64,000 nt of DNA. Source: Podospora pseudoanserina. Taxonomy: Eukaryota; Ascomycota; Sordariomycetes; Sordariales; Podosporaceae. Position 1 is the first letter of the stretch. Each line of letters opens with the position of its first letter. The stretch covers positions 945,001 to 1,009,000 of the forward strand of contig NC_085922.1 in NCBI RefSeq assembly GCF_035222485.1. Reading direction: 5' to 3'. This document shows positions 10,792 through 21,387 of this stretch, piece by piece. The notes under the pieces were generated by a model. It saw only the letters and a program-made list of their open reading frames with translations, ran no database searches and had not been told where the DNA came from. Position numbers and translations under genes: made by a program.

Positions 10792-12038
10792 ATGGGTTCC
10801 ATGGCAGCTGTGCTAGACACCTCCGCCGCGCCCCCTGGCAGCGCTCAGCAACGCATCGCACCACAGCTGCCCACCACTGCCCGCCTGTTCCATGCGACCT
10901 GTGCCTTTGCGGTGCAGAAGCTCCTGCTGCCCCCATGGATCTTCCTCAGAAAGGTGAAGACCTACATCATCTCACCTGGGGAGACGTACCCCGACCAGAT
11001 CAAAGCATACCCTGCTCTGAAGCATTTACCCATTCGGTAGGACCCTGCTACGTTTTGAGTTGACCGAGAATTCCGGTTCGATGGCTCACCAAATTTCATA
11101 GAATCTTCCTACCCCCAGGCTATGACCGGACCAGCACCAAACGCTTCCCTGTGCTCCTCACCATCCACGGCGGTGGCTTCGTCCTGGGCAACCCTTGGGA
11201 CAATGACCCCTGGAATCGCGCCTTCTCCAGCAAGCACGGCTATCTCGTCGTATCACTCAACTACAGCAAGGCACCTGGCTCCCCCTTTCCCAAGCCCGTC
11301 TACGACCTCGAAGCCCTCATCCAGCTTGTCTTAGCCGACACAACACTGCCCATCGACTACGACAGGATCGCCATAGCAGGCTGGTCAGCAGGCGCCAACT
11401 TGACTCTGGCAGTCTCTCAGCTCGACACCGTCAAGCTCCACGTCAAAGCCGTTGTCCCTCTCTATCCCGTGGTTGACTTTGTCCCCACTCAAGAAACAAA
11501 GTGTGCCGGCCGCCGCTACAAGCCCGACCTTGGCGGATTCCGCGGTAAAGATAAGGACTTTCTGCTCGCCATGTCGCCGACATTCAACTGGGCTTATCTC
11601 AACCCCGGCACTGACTTGCATGACACACTCCTCAGCCCAGCACACGCCAAGAGGGAAGTACTCCCCAAAAACATTTTTATGATTGGCTGCGAGCTGGACA
11701 TGTTGGCTCCTGAGGCGTGGAGGATGATTTGCAGTCTGGCTGGCAAGCGTGTGCCGAGAGAGGATGAGGTGGTCGGAAGGCAGATGATGGCAAAGGAGGG
11801 AGAGCTGATCACGGGCAATGATGATCGGTATGCCTGGGAAGAGGTGATCAAGATGGATGGAGGGGCGAGATACAAGTGGTTGTTGGTTCCAGATCAGGTG
11901 CATGGGTTTGATCAAGACAGCATTGGGCACATGGTGGGCAATGATGTGAAGTGCTTGAAGGATGCCAAGATGAAGACGGAAAAGATGATTGAGATTATTG
12001 GGGGTTGGCTGGATGATGTTATGGATGTTGACAAGTGA
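10792..12038 (+). CDS. Alpha/beta hydrolase-3 family esterase/lipase
   Basis: Two exons, 10792-11036 and 11102-12038, with a 65-bp intron (GTAGGA...CATAG), encode 393 aa. The phase-2 junction restores RIFLPPGYD. The HGGGF oxyanion-hole motif begins at residue 104. The nucleophile elbow GWSAG places the catalytic Ser at 177. The acid is probably the Asp in GCELDMLAPEA and the His is in QVHGFD, so the triad of the hormone-sensitive-lipase-like (alpha/beta hydrolase-3) family appears intact. The N-terminal 80 residues include a hydrophobic stretch (LFHATCAFAVQKLLLPPWIF) that could be membrane-associated. Fungal homologues act on short acyl esters or secondary metabolites; the substrate cannot be read from sequence. 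No biosynthetic cluster is visible around it. Confidence 0.9.
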
Positions 12039-12530
12039 TAATGGGATCTATCTTGAGGTGTATATGACACGTTGCTTCATGTTCTTGGTGTGTTCACTTA
12101 GCTGGTAGCTGTAATGCACGCATCGAGATAGAAATGCACAACAGTTGACTGTCAAAACGTATGCCGGAACTCAATACCCTAGAGGTGAAAACCCATACTC
12201 TGTGCGGTATGCATTGCTACACTGGAGTCGTCAAGCCTTAATTCTCAGCGCAGAGGTCCTAGAATCAAGAGCAGAACTGAATCGATTGAAAGCCATTAAG
12301 TGATTCTAAAGGACGACAACTTCCTCTAATAAACCTTTTCACCTAAAACCTCGTCCCCCTCGCGATGCTGGCCGAGACTAACAGGATCGATCCCGACTGG
12401 GAGGTTTGCGCGCCCAACAAACCATCCCGATCCGTTCCAGCAACGCAAATCCCCTTACTAGGTTCAGATTGACCGTGGCCAGACCAATGACACCGACTGA
12501 GCGGCTTTCAGCTACAGCACAAACGACATC
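12039..12530. other. Intergenic, converging 3' ends
   Basis: Lies between two convergent genes and probably holds both 3' untranslated regions. No gene is seen. Confidence 0.5.
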
Positions 12531-13529
12531 TCAAACCCCCCCCGTCACCTTCCCCCAGATCTCCAGCAGCACCATAACCCCATAACAGCACGCCCCCGCC
12601 TCAATGACAACCCTTTCCCATCCCCAGCTCGGATCCAACCTTCGTAACATTGGCAATCCAGCAAGGAAGTAACTCGCGTACCCCCACGATCCCACCTTCA
12701 ACATTTTGGATCGATCACCATAGGCGAACCACTCCGTCATCAAATCCGAAGCCATGAACCACGTCTCCGCAAACGCCAGCATGTAACTTAGGGCGAGGAC
12801 TGTCCCCAGCCTTGCGAGGGGTCTTCTTGGGGAGATGTACTCGTACAAAACCAACAACAAGGAGTAATAACTGATGAAGTAGGCGTGGGTTAGGGGGTAG
12901 AGGAATGTGGGGACAGTGTGCGTGACCTCGCGGCGGAGGACGTCGCTGTCAAAGGTTGGGAGGAAGCCCGGGAAGGTGTATCTCATGGACATTAGTTGGA
13001 AGAAGTAGGCTGTGCCAAAGTAGGTGCCGAAGAAGACGAGCAGGGCGATATACGCGTTGAATTTGAGGGCGTAGGATGAGGTGTAATGGTGAGAAGACGG
13101 CCCGCTGGAGGGGGCATTGTCGATGGCAGCGGGCCCGGGGCGAAAGGGGAAGAGGAGGGGTAGGAGAAAGGGGGGCGAGGCGACGAGGAGGGAGAAGGTG
13201 AGGTAGTGGGCGTTTGTTGTCCATGTCGTCAGGGAGGAGGTGAGGACAACCACGGCGACAGTGGAGAGCCAGAGAGGGGAGTGGACGAGGAGCATGAGGC
13301 GGTGGAAGTGGGCTTTCTCGTCGCCCGCCCCGTTAGGTGGCAAGAAAGGGGTCGAGGGGATCATTTTGGTGTCGGGGGCGTGGATGGCGATGGTGGTGTG
13401 GCGGTGGAGGAGCGAGCGGTCGGCCGTGAGGTCCTGTTTTTGCCTAGAGATTAGCAGAGGCACTATGCCGTTTGGGGTAATTGGAGATCTTGAAGGGTAT
13501 CGTCCAAGTGCAAGCACAAAGCCATCCAT
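12531..13529 (-). CDS. Cycloeucalenol cycloisomerase-like membrane protein
   Basis: An open frame of 332 aa is read from the ATG at 13529. An alternative start is the Met of KMIPSTPFLPP, about 53 residues in, and a short 5' intron ending at CTAATCTCTAG is also possible, so the N-terminus is uncertain. The rest matches the cyclopropyl sterol isomerase family (plant CPI1): an HFHRLMLLVHSPLWL helix, ALKFNAYIALLVFFGTYFGT, SMRYTFPGF, PTFLYPLTHAYFISYYSLL, a membrane segment with AFAETWFM, then YGDRSKMLKVGSWGYASYF and WGWERVVIEAGACCYGVMVL. Several hydrophobic helices indicate an ER-type multi-pass protein. In plants the enzyme opens the 9,19-cyclopropyl ring of cycloeucalenol. Fungi usually cyclise to lanosterol, so the role here is unclear. 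The family assignment is from recognised motifs; the function is inference. Confidence 0.8.
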   Translation of the reverse strand: MDGFVLALGRYPSRSPITPNGIVPLLISRQKQDLTADRSLLHRHTTIAIHAPDTKMIPSTPFLPPNGAGDEKAHFHRLMLLVHSPLWLSTVAVVVLTSSLTTWTTNAHYLTFSLLVASPPFLLPLLFPFRPGPAAIDNAPSSGPSSHHYTSSYALKFNAYIALLVFFGTYFGTAYFFQLMSMRYTFPGFLPTFDSDVLRREVTHTVPTFLYPLTHAYFISYYSLLLVLYEYISPRRPLARLGTVLALSYMLAFAETWFMASDLMTEWFAYGDRSKMLKVGSWGYASYFLAGLPMLRRLDPSWGWERVVIEAGACCYGVMVLLEIWGKVTGGV

Positions 13530-13618
13530 GTCCAAGCACACAGCAAGGCAACACAAAACAAAAAGTAACAGATATAGATAAGAGATAGGTATGTAAAAGG
13601 ATTTGCGAGCTCGGCGGC

Positions 13619-13983
13619 TCAAATAGCGACCAAAAAGTCCAAAATCGGCCAGTGGCCACGTGCCGTCGCCCACGACACAATCTTCTCCCCGTCCTCGTTC
13701 AGCGCTTCCAGGCGGGTTTCCGCCGACGGCGCGAACGTCCTCATGGCCCAGAAGCGGGCAAACTCTTTGAGCAGCTCGGTGGACGACCAGGCATCCACCG
13801 GCCATTTCCCTCGCCAGCCGGAGAGTTCTTCGTCGATGTAGTCTAGGACTACCTGGGCTTCGTCGCAGCCTCGGTGTCGCTCGCGGGTGTTTTTGCTTCT
13901 GGATATGAAATAAATAAATATTAGCACAGAACCAACGTGGTTGGAGGAGATGGTATTGAGGCTTACGAATTGTTGGATTCCAT
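13619..13983 (-). CDS. Small orphan protein, 98 aa
   Basis: A tiny exon 1 of 17 nt (13983-13967), a 68-bp intron (13966-13899; donor GTAAGC, a CTAAT branch-like site and acceptor TCCAG) and exon 2 13898-13619. The junction is in frame (MESNNS|SKNTRERHRG). The rest is amphipathic and tryptophan-rich: DEAQVVLDYIDEELSGW, GKWPVDAW, ELLKEFARFWAMRTF and a C-terminal GHWPILDFLVAI. No signal peptide or known domain is seen. It lies only 90 bp upstream of the sterol-isomerase-like start on the same strand, so co-transcription or an alternative transcript is possible. A decayed copy of its central part lies at 27291-27387, which argues that this is a unit of its own. Confidence 0.6.
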
Positions 13984-14399
13984 CTTGGTTGATTTTGTGG
14001 ATGACTGTGGAAAGGAAGTCAAAAGAAGAGGATCCAGATTTGAAAAAGTTCACAGCTTGAAATGCAAGCCAACTAGGCCCTAGTAGTCTTCTGAGGAAAG
14101 GTGCTCCTGCTGGACGTCGGGGGTTTAACACTTACCCACCAGGAGCAAATCTCCATTCTTCCGTCACCGGGAGCACACTGAGGAGAGAGCCTACTGAACG
14201 GAACTTGGATTACAGGGTTTCTCTACGAGGGCAACTTGCATACAGAGTATTTCTGGACCATGGAATTCGGTGATATACAATAAATGTGTCGCTTACACAC
14301 TACTCTTGAATGTCCATATCTAACTATGTGCCTAATTATAAAATCCCAAGCACACTTGACATGACAAACCGTTTACAGTCGTCGAACAGTCTCTTTCAT
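13984..14399. other. Intergenic
   Basis: Presumed 5' region of the 98-aa gene and the downstream end of the decayed NLR. An open frame continues upstream of 13983 on the minus strand but has no support. Confidence 0.35.
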
Positions 14400-17300
14400 G
14401 ATCTGTTCCTGAAAAAGATTCAGAACCTTTGTTTCCACCGTGTCACAAGCCGGTGTTGCTCCTCCATCTTTGCAATCCTATCCTGAACAATGGACAGCGC
14501 GGAATGGCCCTCTTTGTCAATGACACGGGGATCACACTTGCCGGTGGAAAGCAATGTGGTGATTATACCCATGACCTCCTCTGGCCTCTATGCCAAATGC
14601 ATTAGTCGACGGAAAATGTTCCTCCCAAATCTGTCTTTTGCCTCCCCGTCCGCCCCAGCCTCATTCATCAGGTACTTCGCCACGTTCAACTTCTACTCGA
14701 CTCGAGGACAAAAGGAACTCCGCCACTTCAGCCCTGTCCTCCATCGCGGCGTGCGCTAGCGGCGACATACAGTGATCATCACGAAAGTCTAGAGCTTGAA
14801 TAACCAGTATGCCTCACTGGGCCGGTCTCTGTAAAGATACTGGCCATGGTTGAGCTGTGACCAAGGCTGTTGTTCTGTGGTGAGGAGGAAGAATGACAGG
14901 GTCTCGTCTTCGGTGTGGTCATCATAGTGGTACTTTTGTCCCTTCGCGTTAAGATGGATTTCTAGATGTGATTTATCCAGTACCAGGCATCCTCGGGTGT
15001 AGTGACATTGAAGCTCATTCCAATAAGGCCTCTTGAATTGATAGTAGAGAAGTAGTTATCGTACAAGTTTCTCAGTACTCCGCTGTTATCAAGGTGGAAC
15101 TTCTTCCTGTTGGTGTGAATATTCAGGAATACTTGAACGACTGAATCACCCCTATGGGCACGTGCTGCAAACAGCGGGCACATGTACGTAGCGCTTTCTG
15201 GCTTTATGTAGTCGTCTAGGTTGAAAATCTCTTTGCAGAGGCCGGGACGAATCTTGTTCAGACAGTAAGTAGAGAAGGCTAGAAGGTCTGTCAGGGTTGC
15301 AGATGGCACTGTAGCGACCGACATCAAAGGCCTTCAGCAAGATAGACTGGCCGATTCCATTGTTGTGAGCTATTTCTGCGTGTCTGAATATATTGCCGGT
15401 GGCATATTCCAAGAACGGGTATCGATGCTTTCGCCTGCTGGGTTTGGATCCCTTTTCCGGGTCAAGATTAATGGCAACCCGACAAGACCTCTTCAAGAAG
15501 TCATGTGTACGGCCCACAAAGCTCTGGCTCATGTCAGGCCACAACTGAGATATGACCTTCGGGGGCATGTAGGAAGCTTCTGACGGAGTTATGGATGAAC
15601 TGAACAGTAAATAACGGAGAGCAGTCCTTTGACAGTGGAGTTCTTCGACGAAGGGTGTAAGGAGAAAGGTCGTCTTCGCAGCATCCGGCAATTTCAATGA
15701 GACCTTTGGAAGCATCCGTAATGAAGCGATGGATGTCCCCAAGTGTAGGTCTACAGTCCTGCCAATCTGCTGGTTTAAAAGTGAAGTGACCCCTTAGCTT
15801 CTCTCCGCACAACAGTCCAAAATAGAGCTTCTCCGGTGTTGATGGCCGTTGCGAATGGAGCATCCACTGAACACTGAGCAACAAATCATCATGTTCGTCT
15901 TTGTTCTCGGCATTCTTCGTCATGTCATGGAAAAAAGCGTGTAGATCGGTTGGTATCTTGTCCAGCGTCCCCCATACGGAATAGATCCGGCCTCGCGCGA
16001 GGTCCTCGTTGAGCATGTCAATAACCAATGCGACCCATATGAAAACTCCATTGGCCCGACTCTGGAAGCGCTCTTTTAACTCGTCCGCTTTCGGGTGCCT
16101 CCCTGGTTTGAGCTTGATGTTGATGTACTTGATAATGTCGTCAGTGTGGCCTTGTTGAGTCTCGAGGTCAAACTTGAGCCTCCTCTCAAGGTCAAGAAAT
16201 TGGATAATGCCTGCTTGAGAAACAAATACGAACATTCCTGCCAGTGGAAACAGCGTCCCGTCCAAGGCTTTCAAAAATTGTTAGCATATCACCAAGCTGT
16301 GACTCGTCACACTCGTCCCAGTGCGTCAATGTAACAGATGAGCGGCGTATTCCCCAGCCCGTGGACAGACTGCTCAAAGATTGCCCTCAGTGACTCAGCG
16401 CTCTACTTGTGATTAGGCTGAAGGCAATCTAATGCCTTCTGCAGATGTGGCGCCCTTTCCAGCAACCGGAGGAGCAATGATTGATACATTCCCTCCACTG
16501 ACTTCTCTAGCGTTTCCCCGCGGGCAAAGAAGAAGAACGAAATGATAATGTTGTCCCCGGGGCCGGATTGGTCTTGCTCGTGGGACAAGGCGAACTTCAT
16601 GAGTGTTGACTTGCCTGTTCCGGCGTGGCCTCTGATCCAGAGAAAACCGAGATGTGATGATCCTTCAGTTTTGTCACATCTCGCCATTAAAGATGCTCGT
16701 CTTTATAAGGTAACCACTGGCAAGTATCGACGTGAGCCCTCTTGACGGTGAGCTGACACACATCGACCCGATCAAGTCGCAATGAGTCCAGAAAGAAGTC
16801 TACTTCTTTGAAGCCGAGGATTAGAAGGCCGGGGCCCACCCGATCGTGAATGGTTACTATGACGATCGCGGCCTGAAGGAGCAGTGGCGAGATCGACAAG
16901 CGCGCTGGCCACCTTCTTTGAACTCGACATCGTCCAGACCGCTAAAGCGGCACATATCCATGTGGTTTCGGGCGATATGTTGAGTGGTCTCAGAGGTCGG
17001 TAAATCCATAGAAGATGATGAGTCTTCCACAACCTTCGTGCCATTGAGAGCTTGAAGTCTGAGCTCCTCCTGAAACAAGTGGGTCTTCCAGCCAATGAAC
17101 TCGGCGGTAGGGCCAATCTCGTCTCTCAGTTCGCGGAGCCCTTCTGATGTGGGTAGCAGGGTATCAATGATTGCCTTATTGATCCTAAATGCCAAAACTT
17201 TGGCAAGGGCTTCAGTCACGCTCTTGAGAATGCCGCGTGGTTCAGCTCCTCGATGGGGTGTTTAAAAGAACATGAGACCCCTGGTAGATTCAAAAACTGT

Positions 17301-17600
17301 TCTCAGCCTGGCTTGACCCATGAGACAGTTGCTCGAACGTCGTAGCATCTCCTTGGCAAGAATACCACCAAGGCTGTGAGCCACAATTATGACTGGTCTA
17401 TCGGAGTCGTGCTGTCTGAGAGCAGATATCTCCTGCAGGAAATCCCAAGCAATGTCGTAGACCTGAGTGTGGTTCAATGGGGGGTCTAACATATTTGTGC
17501 CTGATATGCGTATCATGCTCGTAGGTAAGTACTCGGGCCTTTGGAAGAATCTCCGGGAGTAGATCGCGTGGCCAGTACATAACCTTTGGATGTTGCTCTA
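14400..17600 (-). pseudogene. Decayed NLR: lipase-like, NACHT, ankyrin-like
   Basis: Read from 17600 downward, pieces in different frames follow the order of a fungal STAND/NLR receptor. First comes an alpha/beta-hydrolase-like N-terminal domain (WPRDLLPEILPKARVLTY, then VIIVAHSLGGILAKEML with a GHSLGG-type elbow), then TPHRGAEPRGILKS and TTQHIARNHMDMCRF. A NACHT Walker A follows (IRGHAGTGKSTLMKFAL, near 16600), then a Walker B region (CYIDAL, DECDES), the helical arm (FDLETQQGHTDDIIKYI, ANGVFIWVALVIDMLNEDLA) and a C-terminal helical/ankyrin-like part (to about 14480). Breaks: a TAA where TPHRG should be preceded by FFG, a frame change between the two hydrolase pieces, a TAG after QPNHK, and one extra G in the Walker B region (CTGGGACGAG). 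Such receptors take part in heterokaryon incompatibility or sensing of non-self. This copy should be non-functional. Confidence 0.8.
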
Positions 17601-18275
17601 CCTAGCACTCCTCCATTACTCCAATTCTATTTCGTCAAGATTGCCAATCACGGCCAAGCCACTTGGTGGAATATCCATATTCGACATATTTGGCTTTGGA
17701 TAGGACTCAGGATGACCGCAGGGAAACAGTTGAATGGACCTCTCGCAATAGTTGATACCCGGATCGAATCCAACAAGACGATGTCTGGTTGCGTGGTTTG
17801 CTCGTGTGTATCCACACCACTACCAAGTGTGAGATGGATATCGTAGTGGAAGGTCGATATCCAGTCCAGGTACCTTGACTTGGGCATGCGGGAAGAGGAC
17901 CGAGAACCTGAAAAGCGATGAAACACCCCACTTCATGAAATTTCCATTTTCTGCGGGAAGATACACCAATGGCGGGCGGTAGCTGTACTCCACCACAACC
18001 ATGCACTCAGCCTCCTGCGGTCGGCCGGTCAGCCCTCAGCAGTTTGAAGGTCAAGGCGTTGGTCGAGAGAGACGGTGAGCAGAGGTATCAGGGACCATAT
18101 ACGCGCTGGATGTGCTCAGGATGGAAAATGTGTTATGTATAAACTCGAAAGAACACCATGCTAGGAACAATATGCTAGATCAATGTCAGAACAACTCTCA
18201 ACGAGACGAATGGACAACAAGGAAACGTACAAAGCCAGCACAGCCAGACATCATGCCATATCCAACCCCCGCCCC
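17601..18275. other. NLR 5' remains and intergenic
   Basis: Minus-strand fragments such as VEYGYSTKWLGRDWQS may be remains of the first exon of the NLR, but I cannot align them securely. The last 100 bp contain the 3' region of the GH31 gene. Confidence 0.35.
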
Positions 18276-20939
18276 CTAAACCAAAACATAATCATCCCAA
18301 TCCTCCTCCCCAACCCCAGCGACACTAGTCCAAATCTCCCTCCCAAACGCCGTCCCCTCCGCCCTATCATCCGCCGCCCAAACCTCCATCACCGAGTTCT
18401 TCAAGCTAGCATACACCCCATCCAAATGATACAACCTCTCCACCCTCTCCTGCACACTCCCACTGTTTGCATCAGCAACACAGTTCCAAACCCTATCCTT
18501 ATCCGCATACCACCCCTCCGCCCTGTGAATCCGATCAAACGCCTGCTTCCTGAAATCCAAAACATCGAGCTGGAGGTCGTGGCCGACAAACATCTCAAAT
18601 ACTTGACCGGCAGAGCCAGTAGCACCCGAGCGGAACACAGGGCCGAGGTCGATCTCCGTGGAGCCGTCGACTTTGGTAACCTTCCAATGCCCCGCCCCGC
18701 TCGTCTTGAGGCTGGCCTCGGTAGCAGTGTGCCCGATGAGCCTCACTTTCCAGTATCGGTTAGGGCTGGTGTGGTATTGGGAATGCGGGTTCCTCTCGGG
18801 GCCAATAGTCAGCCGGCCTGCCTTTTGGTTCCAGGTAATAGGGGTGGAGGTGAAGTTCTTGCGGGGATCCTCGTGAGGAATCTCGTAGTGATGGGAAGAC
18901 GCATGGGGTTCTTCGAGGAGGTTGAAGTGGGCGTCTTTGCCCACGACAAGGAGAATTGTGATTTCTTCGGGGCGAGGGGTGCCGTTTGAAACAGTCGGGG
19001 TGGTGTCCAAGGGGATGATTGTGCCTTCTTTGGCGAGGACGGGGATTTGATCGAGGGGTCGATGGAGTTGGATGTGTCGGTTGCCGGTGTAGACTATGTG
19101 GGGAGCAAACAGGGAGACGTATCGGCCTTCGGGGAGCCAAGCTCGGGTAGACGAGGTCAGGGTGATACCGTCGTCGGGTGATGTGATTGGTGCAACGATC
19201 AGATTAGGGCCGAAGTAGTACTGAGTGGGCACGTGGTAGGCCTCTTCCGTGTGTGGGTGGTTCCAGTACATTGGCTGGATCAGCGGCTCGGCATCGAATG
19301 CTGCACGGATGTTCATGGTGTACAGGTAAGGCACGAGTCGGTGACGCAGAACCAAAAAGTCCTTGATTATTTGACCTGGTTGGGACTCGAAGCTCCAGGG
19401 CTCCTTGCTGTTCCAGAGTGACTTGGATGAATGCAGACGGAGGATGGGCGAGAAGACGCCAAGCTGGACCCAACGAACGGTGAGCTCATTTGAGCGCCAC
19501 CCACCCCAATGTCCACCAATGTCGTGAGACCACCAGCCATACCCAATGTTGGAGGCAGTGGCCGTGAACTCGGGCTGAAATTGGAGACCCGCCCAGCTGA
19601 TCTGAGTGTCGCCGGAGAAGCCAATAGGGTAACGGTGGGAGCCGGCGCCAGCATAACGGGAAAAAGTGATGGGCTTCTCGATTGTTTTGACATTTCTTCG
19701 GCTGGTGAGGTAGTGATAGTGGTTGAGTACCCAAAGGGGGTCAACACCGGGGATCCGAGAGCGCGTTCCCTGCTGCCAGTCAATCCACCAAAAGTCAATA
19801 CCTTGTTTCTCCAGTCCAACTTTGAGCACATCAAAGTAGGCATCCATGAAGTTGCGACTGCAGCAATCGAACCTGATAGGTTCCTCGTGAGATGTGTCGT
19901 GGTTCAGGGCCTTTGCAACCTCCTTGTACTGGTCTTCGAATGCGCGGATGCCGTCAGCCGGGTGGTCATTGACGGTAACCTTGAGTCTGCGGTCGTGGAG
20001 CTGCTTGAGGAACTTGTCGGGTTGTGGGAAAAGGTCCCTGTTCCAGCTGTATCCTGTCCATCCAGACCCGTACTTGCTAGGGATGCGCACTTTGTGCCAG
20101 TCCATGTCAATAACAGCGGCACTGAGTGGCACCCCCTCTTTCTGGAAGTGATCCATCAACTCGAGGTACTCCTCGGCGGAGTATGCATGGTATCTTGACC
20201 ACCAGTTGCCAAGGGTCCATCTCGGGAGGACCGGCTGGCTGCCTGACAATCGATAAAAGTCCTTGATAGCAGCCTTGTGATCTCCATTGTAGGCAAAGAT
20301 GTATCCATCAATCCGACCCGGCTTCCTCGTTGCGATCCATCCATCAGCGTCGAACAGCATGGACTTGCTGTCATCGAGAACGGCATAAGCCCTGCGCGAG
20401 AGGACACCAGGGTCCAGATCCACCCTTCCCCAAGCACCATCCAGTGTCCTTGCTGTGCCGCCTAGATCGCCATAGCTATTGCCGTCGTACCTCCACACAT
20501 CATCGGCAACTTTGACTGAGAAACCATAGGTCGAGAACTTCTTCTTGTCGTACTGCAAATGAAAATGATCGGTGATGATCTCTAACCGGTCCTCCTTGTC
20601 GACCGTGCGGAAGGCCGGAGCGTCAAAGTTCCGGAATAATGCAAAGGTGGACACGCGGTCTTCGAAACCGCCATCCGGAGACCACTCGTAGCGGATGAGT
20701 TTGCTGGTCAGAATTGTGAAGCGGTAGTAACTGCCCTTGGTCCCGCCGGTGACAACAGCTTTGGGGTTGGCGGATGGGTTGGATGGAAATGAGTAGCGGT
20801 CTGTAGTCGCATCCGTGTCTACTACCGGGGACCTGGATGAGGAGGGGGTCCCCGCTGCTGTGGAACGGGAGAGCATGGGTGCGGCCGGAGAGCTGGGCTT
20901 TGAGCGACCAGCACGCTTGATGAAACTTAGAGCCGACAT
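18276..20939 (-). CDS. GH31 family glycoside hydrolase
   Basis: A single-exon frame of 887 aa starts at the ATG at 20939. The order is an N-terminal low-complexity tail, the GH31 N-terminal beta-sandwich (about residues 60-220), a TIM-barrel (PRWTLGNWWSRYHAYSAEEY, DMDWHK, DWQQG, GFSGDTQISW, WWSHDIGGHWGG) and C-terminal beta domains. By position the nucleophile is Asp387 in WWIDWQQG and the acid/base is Asp444 in GFSGDTQISW. The length is usual for the family. No signal peptide is seen, so it probably acts inside the cell. WIDWQQG differs from the WxDMNE signature of classical fungal alpha-glucosidases, so the substrate may not be maltose or starch. Alpha-glucosidase, alpha-xylosidase and other GH31 activities remain possible. 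The catalytic residues look intact. Confidence 0.92.
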   Translation of the reverse strand: MSALSFIKRAGRSKPSSPAAPMLSRSTAAGTPSSSRSPVVDTDATTDRYSFPSNPSANPKAVVTGGTKGSYYRFTILTSKLIRYEWSPDGGFEDRVSTFALFRNFDAPAFRTVDKEDRLEIITDHFHLQYDKKKFSTYGFSVKVADDVWRYDGNSYGDLGGTARTLDGAWGRVDLDPGVLSRRAYAVLDDSKSMLFDADGWIATRKPGRIDGYIFAYNGDHKAAIKDFYRLSGSQPVLPRWTLGNWWSRYHAYSAEEYLELMDHFQKEGVPLSAAVIDMDWHKVRIPSKYGSGWTGYSWNRDLFPQPDKFLKQLHDRRLKVTVNDHPADGIRAFEDQYKEVAKALNHDTSHEEPIRFDCCSRNFMDAYFDVLKVGLEKQGIDFWWIDWQQGTRSRIPGVDPLWVLNHYHYLTSRRNVKTIEKPITFSRYAGAGSHRYPIGFSGDTQISWAGLQFQPEFTATASNIGYGWWSHDIGGHWGGWRSNELTVRWVQLGVFSPILRLHSSKSLWNSKEPWSFESQPGQIIKDFLVLRHRLVPYLYTMNIRAAFDAEPLIQPMYWNHPHTEEAYHVPTQYYFGPNLIVAPITSPDDGITLTSSTRAWLPEGRYVSLFAPHIVYTGNRHIQLHRPLDQIPVLAKEGTIIPLDTTPTVSNGTPRPEEITILLVVGKDAHFNLLEEPHASSHHYEIPHEDPRKNFTSTPITWNQKAGRLTIGPERNPHSQYHTSPNRYWKVRLIGHTATEASLKTSGAGHWKVTKVDGSTEIDLGPVFRSGATGSAGQVFEMFVGHDLQLDVLDFRKQAFDRIHRAEGWYADKDRVWNCVADANSGSVQERVERLYHLDGVYASLKNSVMEVWAADDRAEGTAFGREIWTSVAGVGEEDWDDYVLV

Positions 20940-21387
20940 GATGGTGATCTTGCACTTTTATACTCCGCGCGAAGCGAATGATATCAAGCACGGCTTCGAG
21001 AATCGAGAGACAGAAGAGGTTCGCCCCTACTTGTTCCGTTTGTTGTTTCAGACAGCACGCCGTTGTTTGCTGGCAGTCCCCCGTTGGCCGGCCATGCCAA
21101 GAGCCCTGGGTCAGGTGCCGTTCCCCTGGATCGTGGCACGTAGCTCCATCCGCGGGACCGCCAAGACGTGATTTGCGGGGAAGTCCCACAGCCCCGCTCC
21201 GTCAGCTTCGCCTTGATGCCAAGGAGAGCTGGAAATGAGGTTGCGGTCATACATGAGGTACCATTTACAGCCAGGCATGATGAACGAGGCTTTGGCGAGG
21301 GGGTCTTGGTGGTCATATGACAATTCGATGTGGGTAGCGGTGAGTTCTGATGTTGAACGATAAAGCTAAGGTACCTATCTAAAGATC
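20940..21387. other. Intergenic, GH31 promoter side
   Basis: 448 bp between the GH31 start and the stop of the next minus-strand gene. It must contain the GH31 promoter. No clear TATA box or gene is seen. Confidence 0.4.

Noticed and set aside
19509-20198. 229-codon plus-strand frame
   Set aside because: Lies wholly antisense to the GH31 gene and mirrors its codon pattern.
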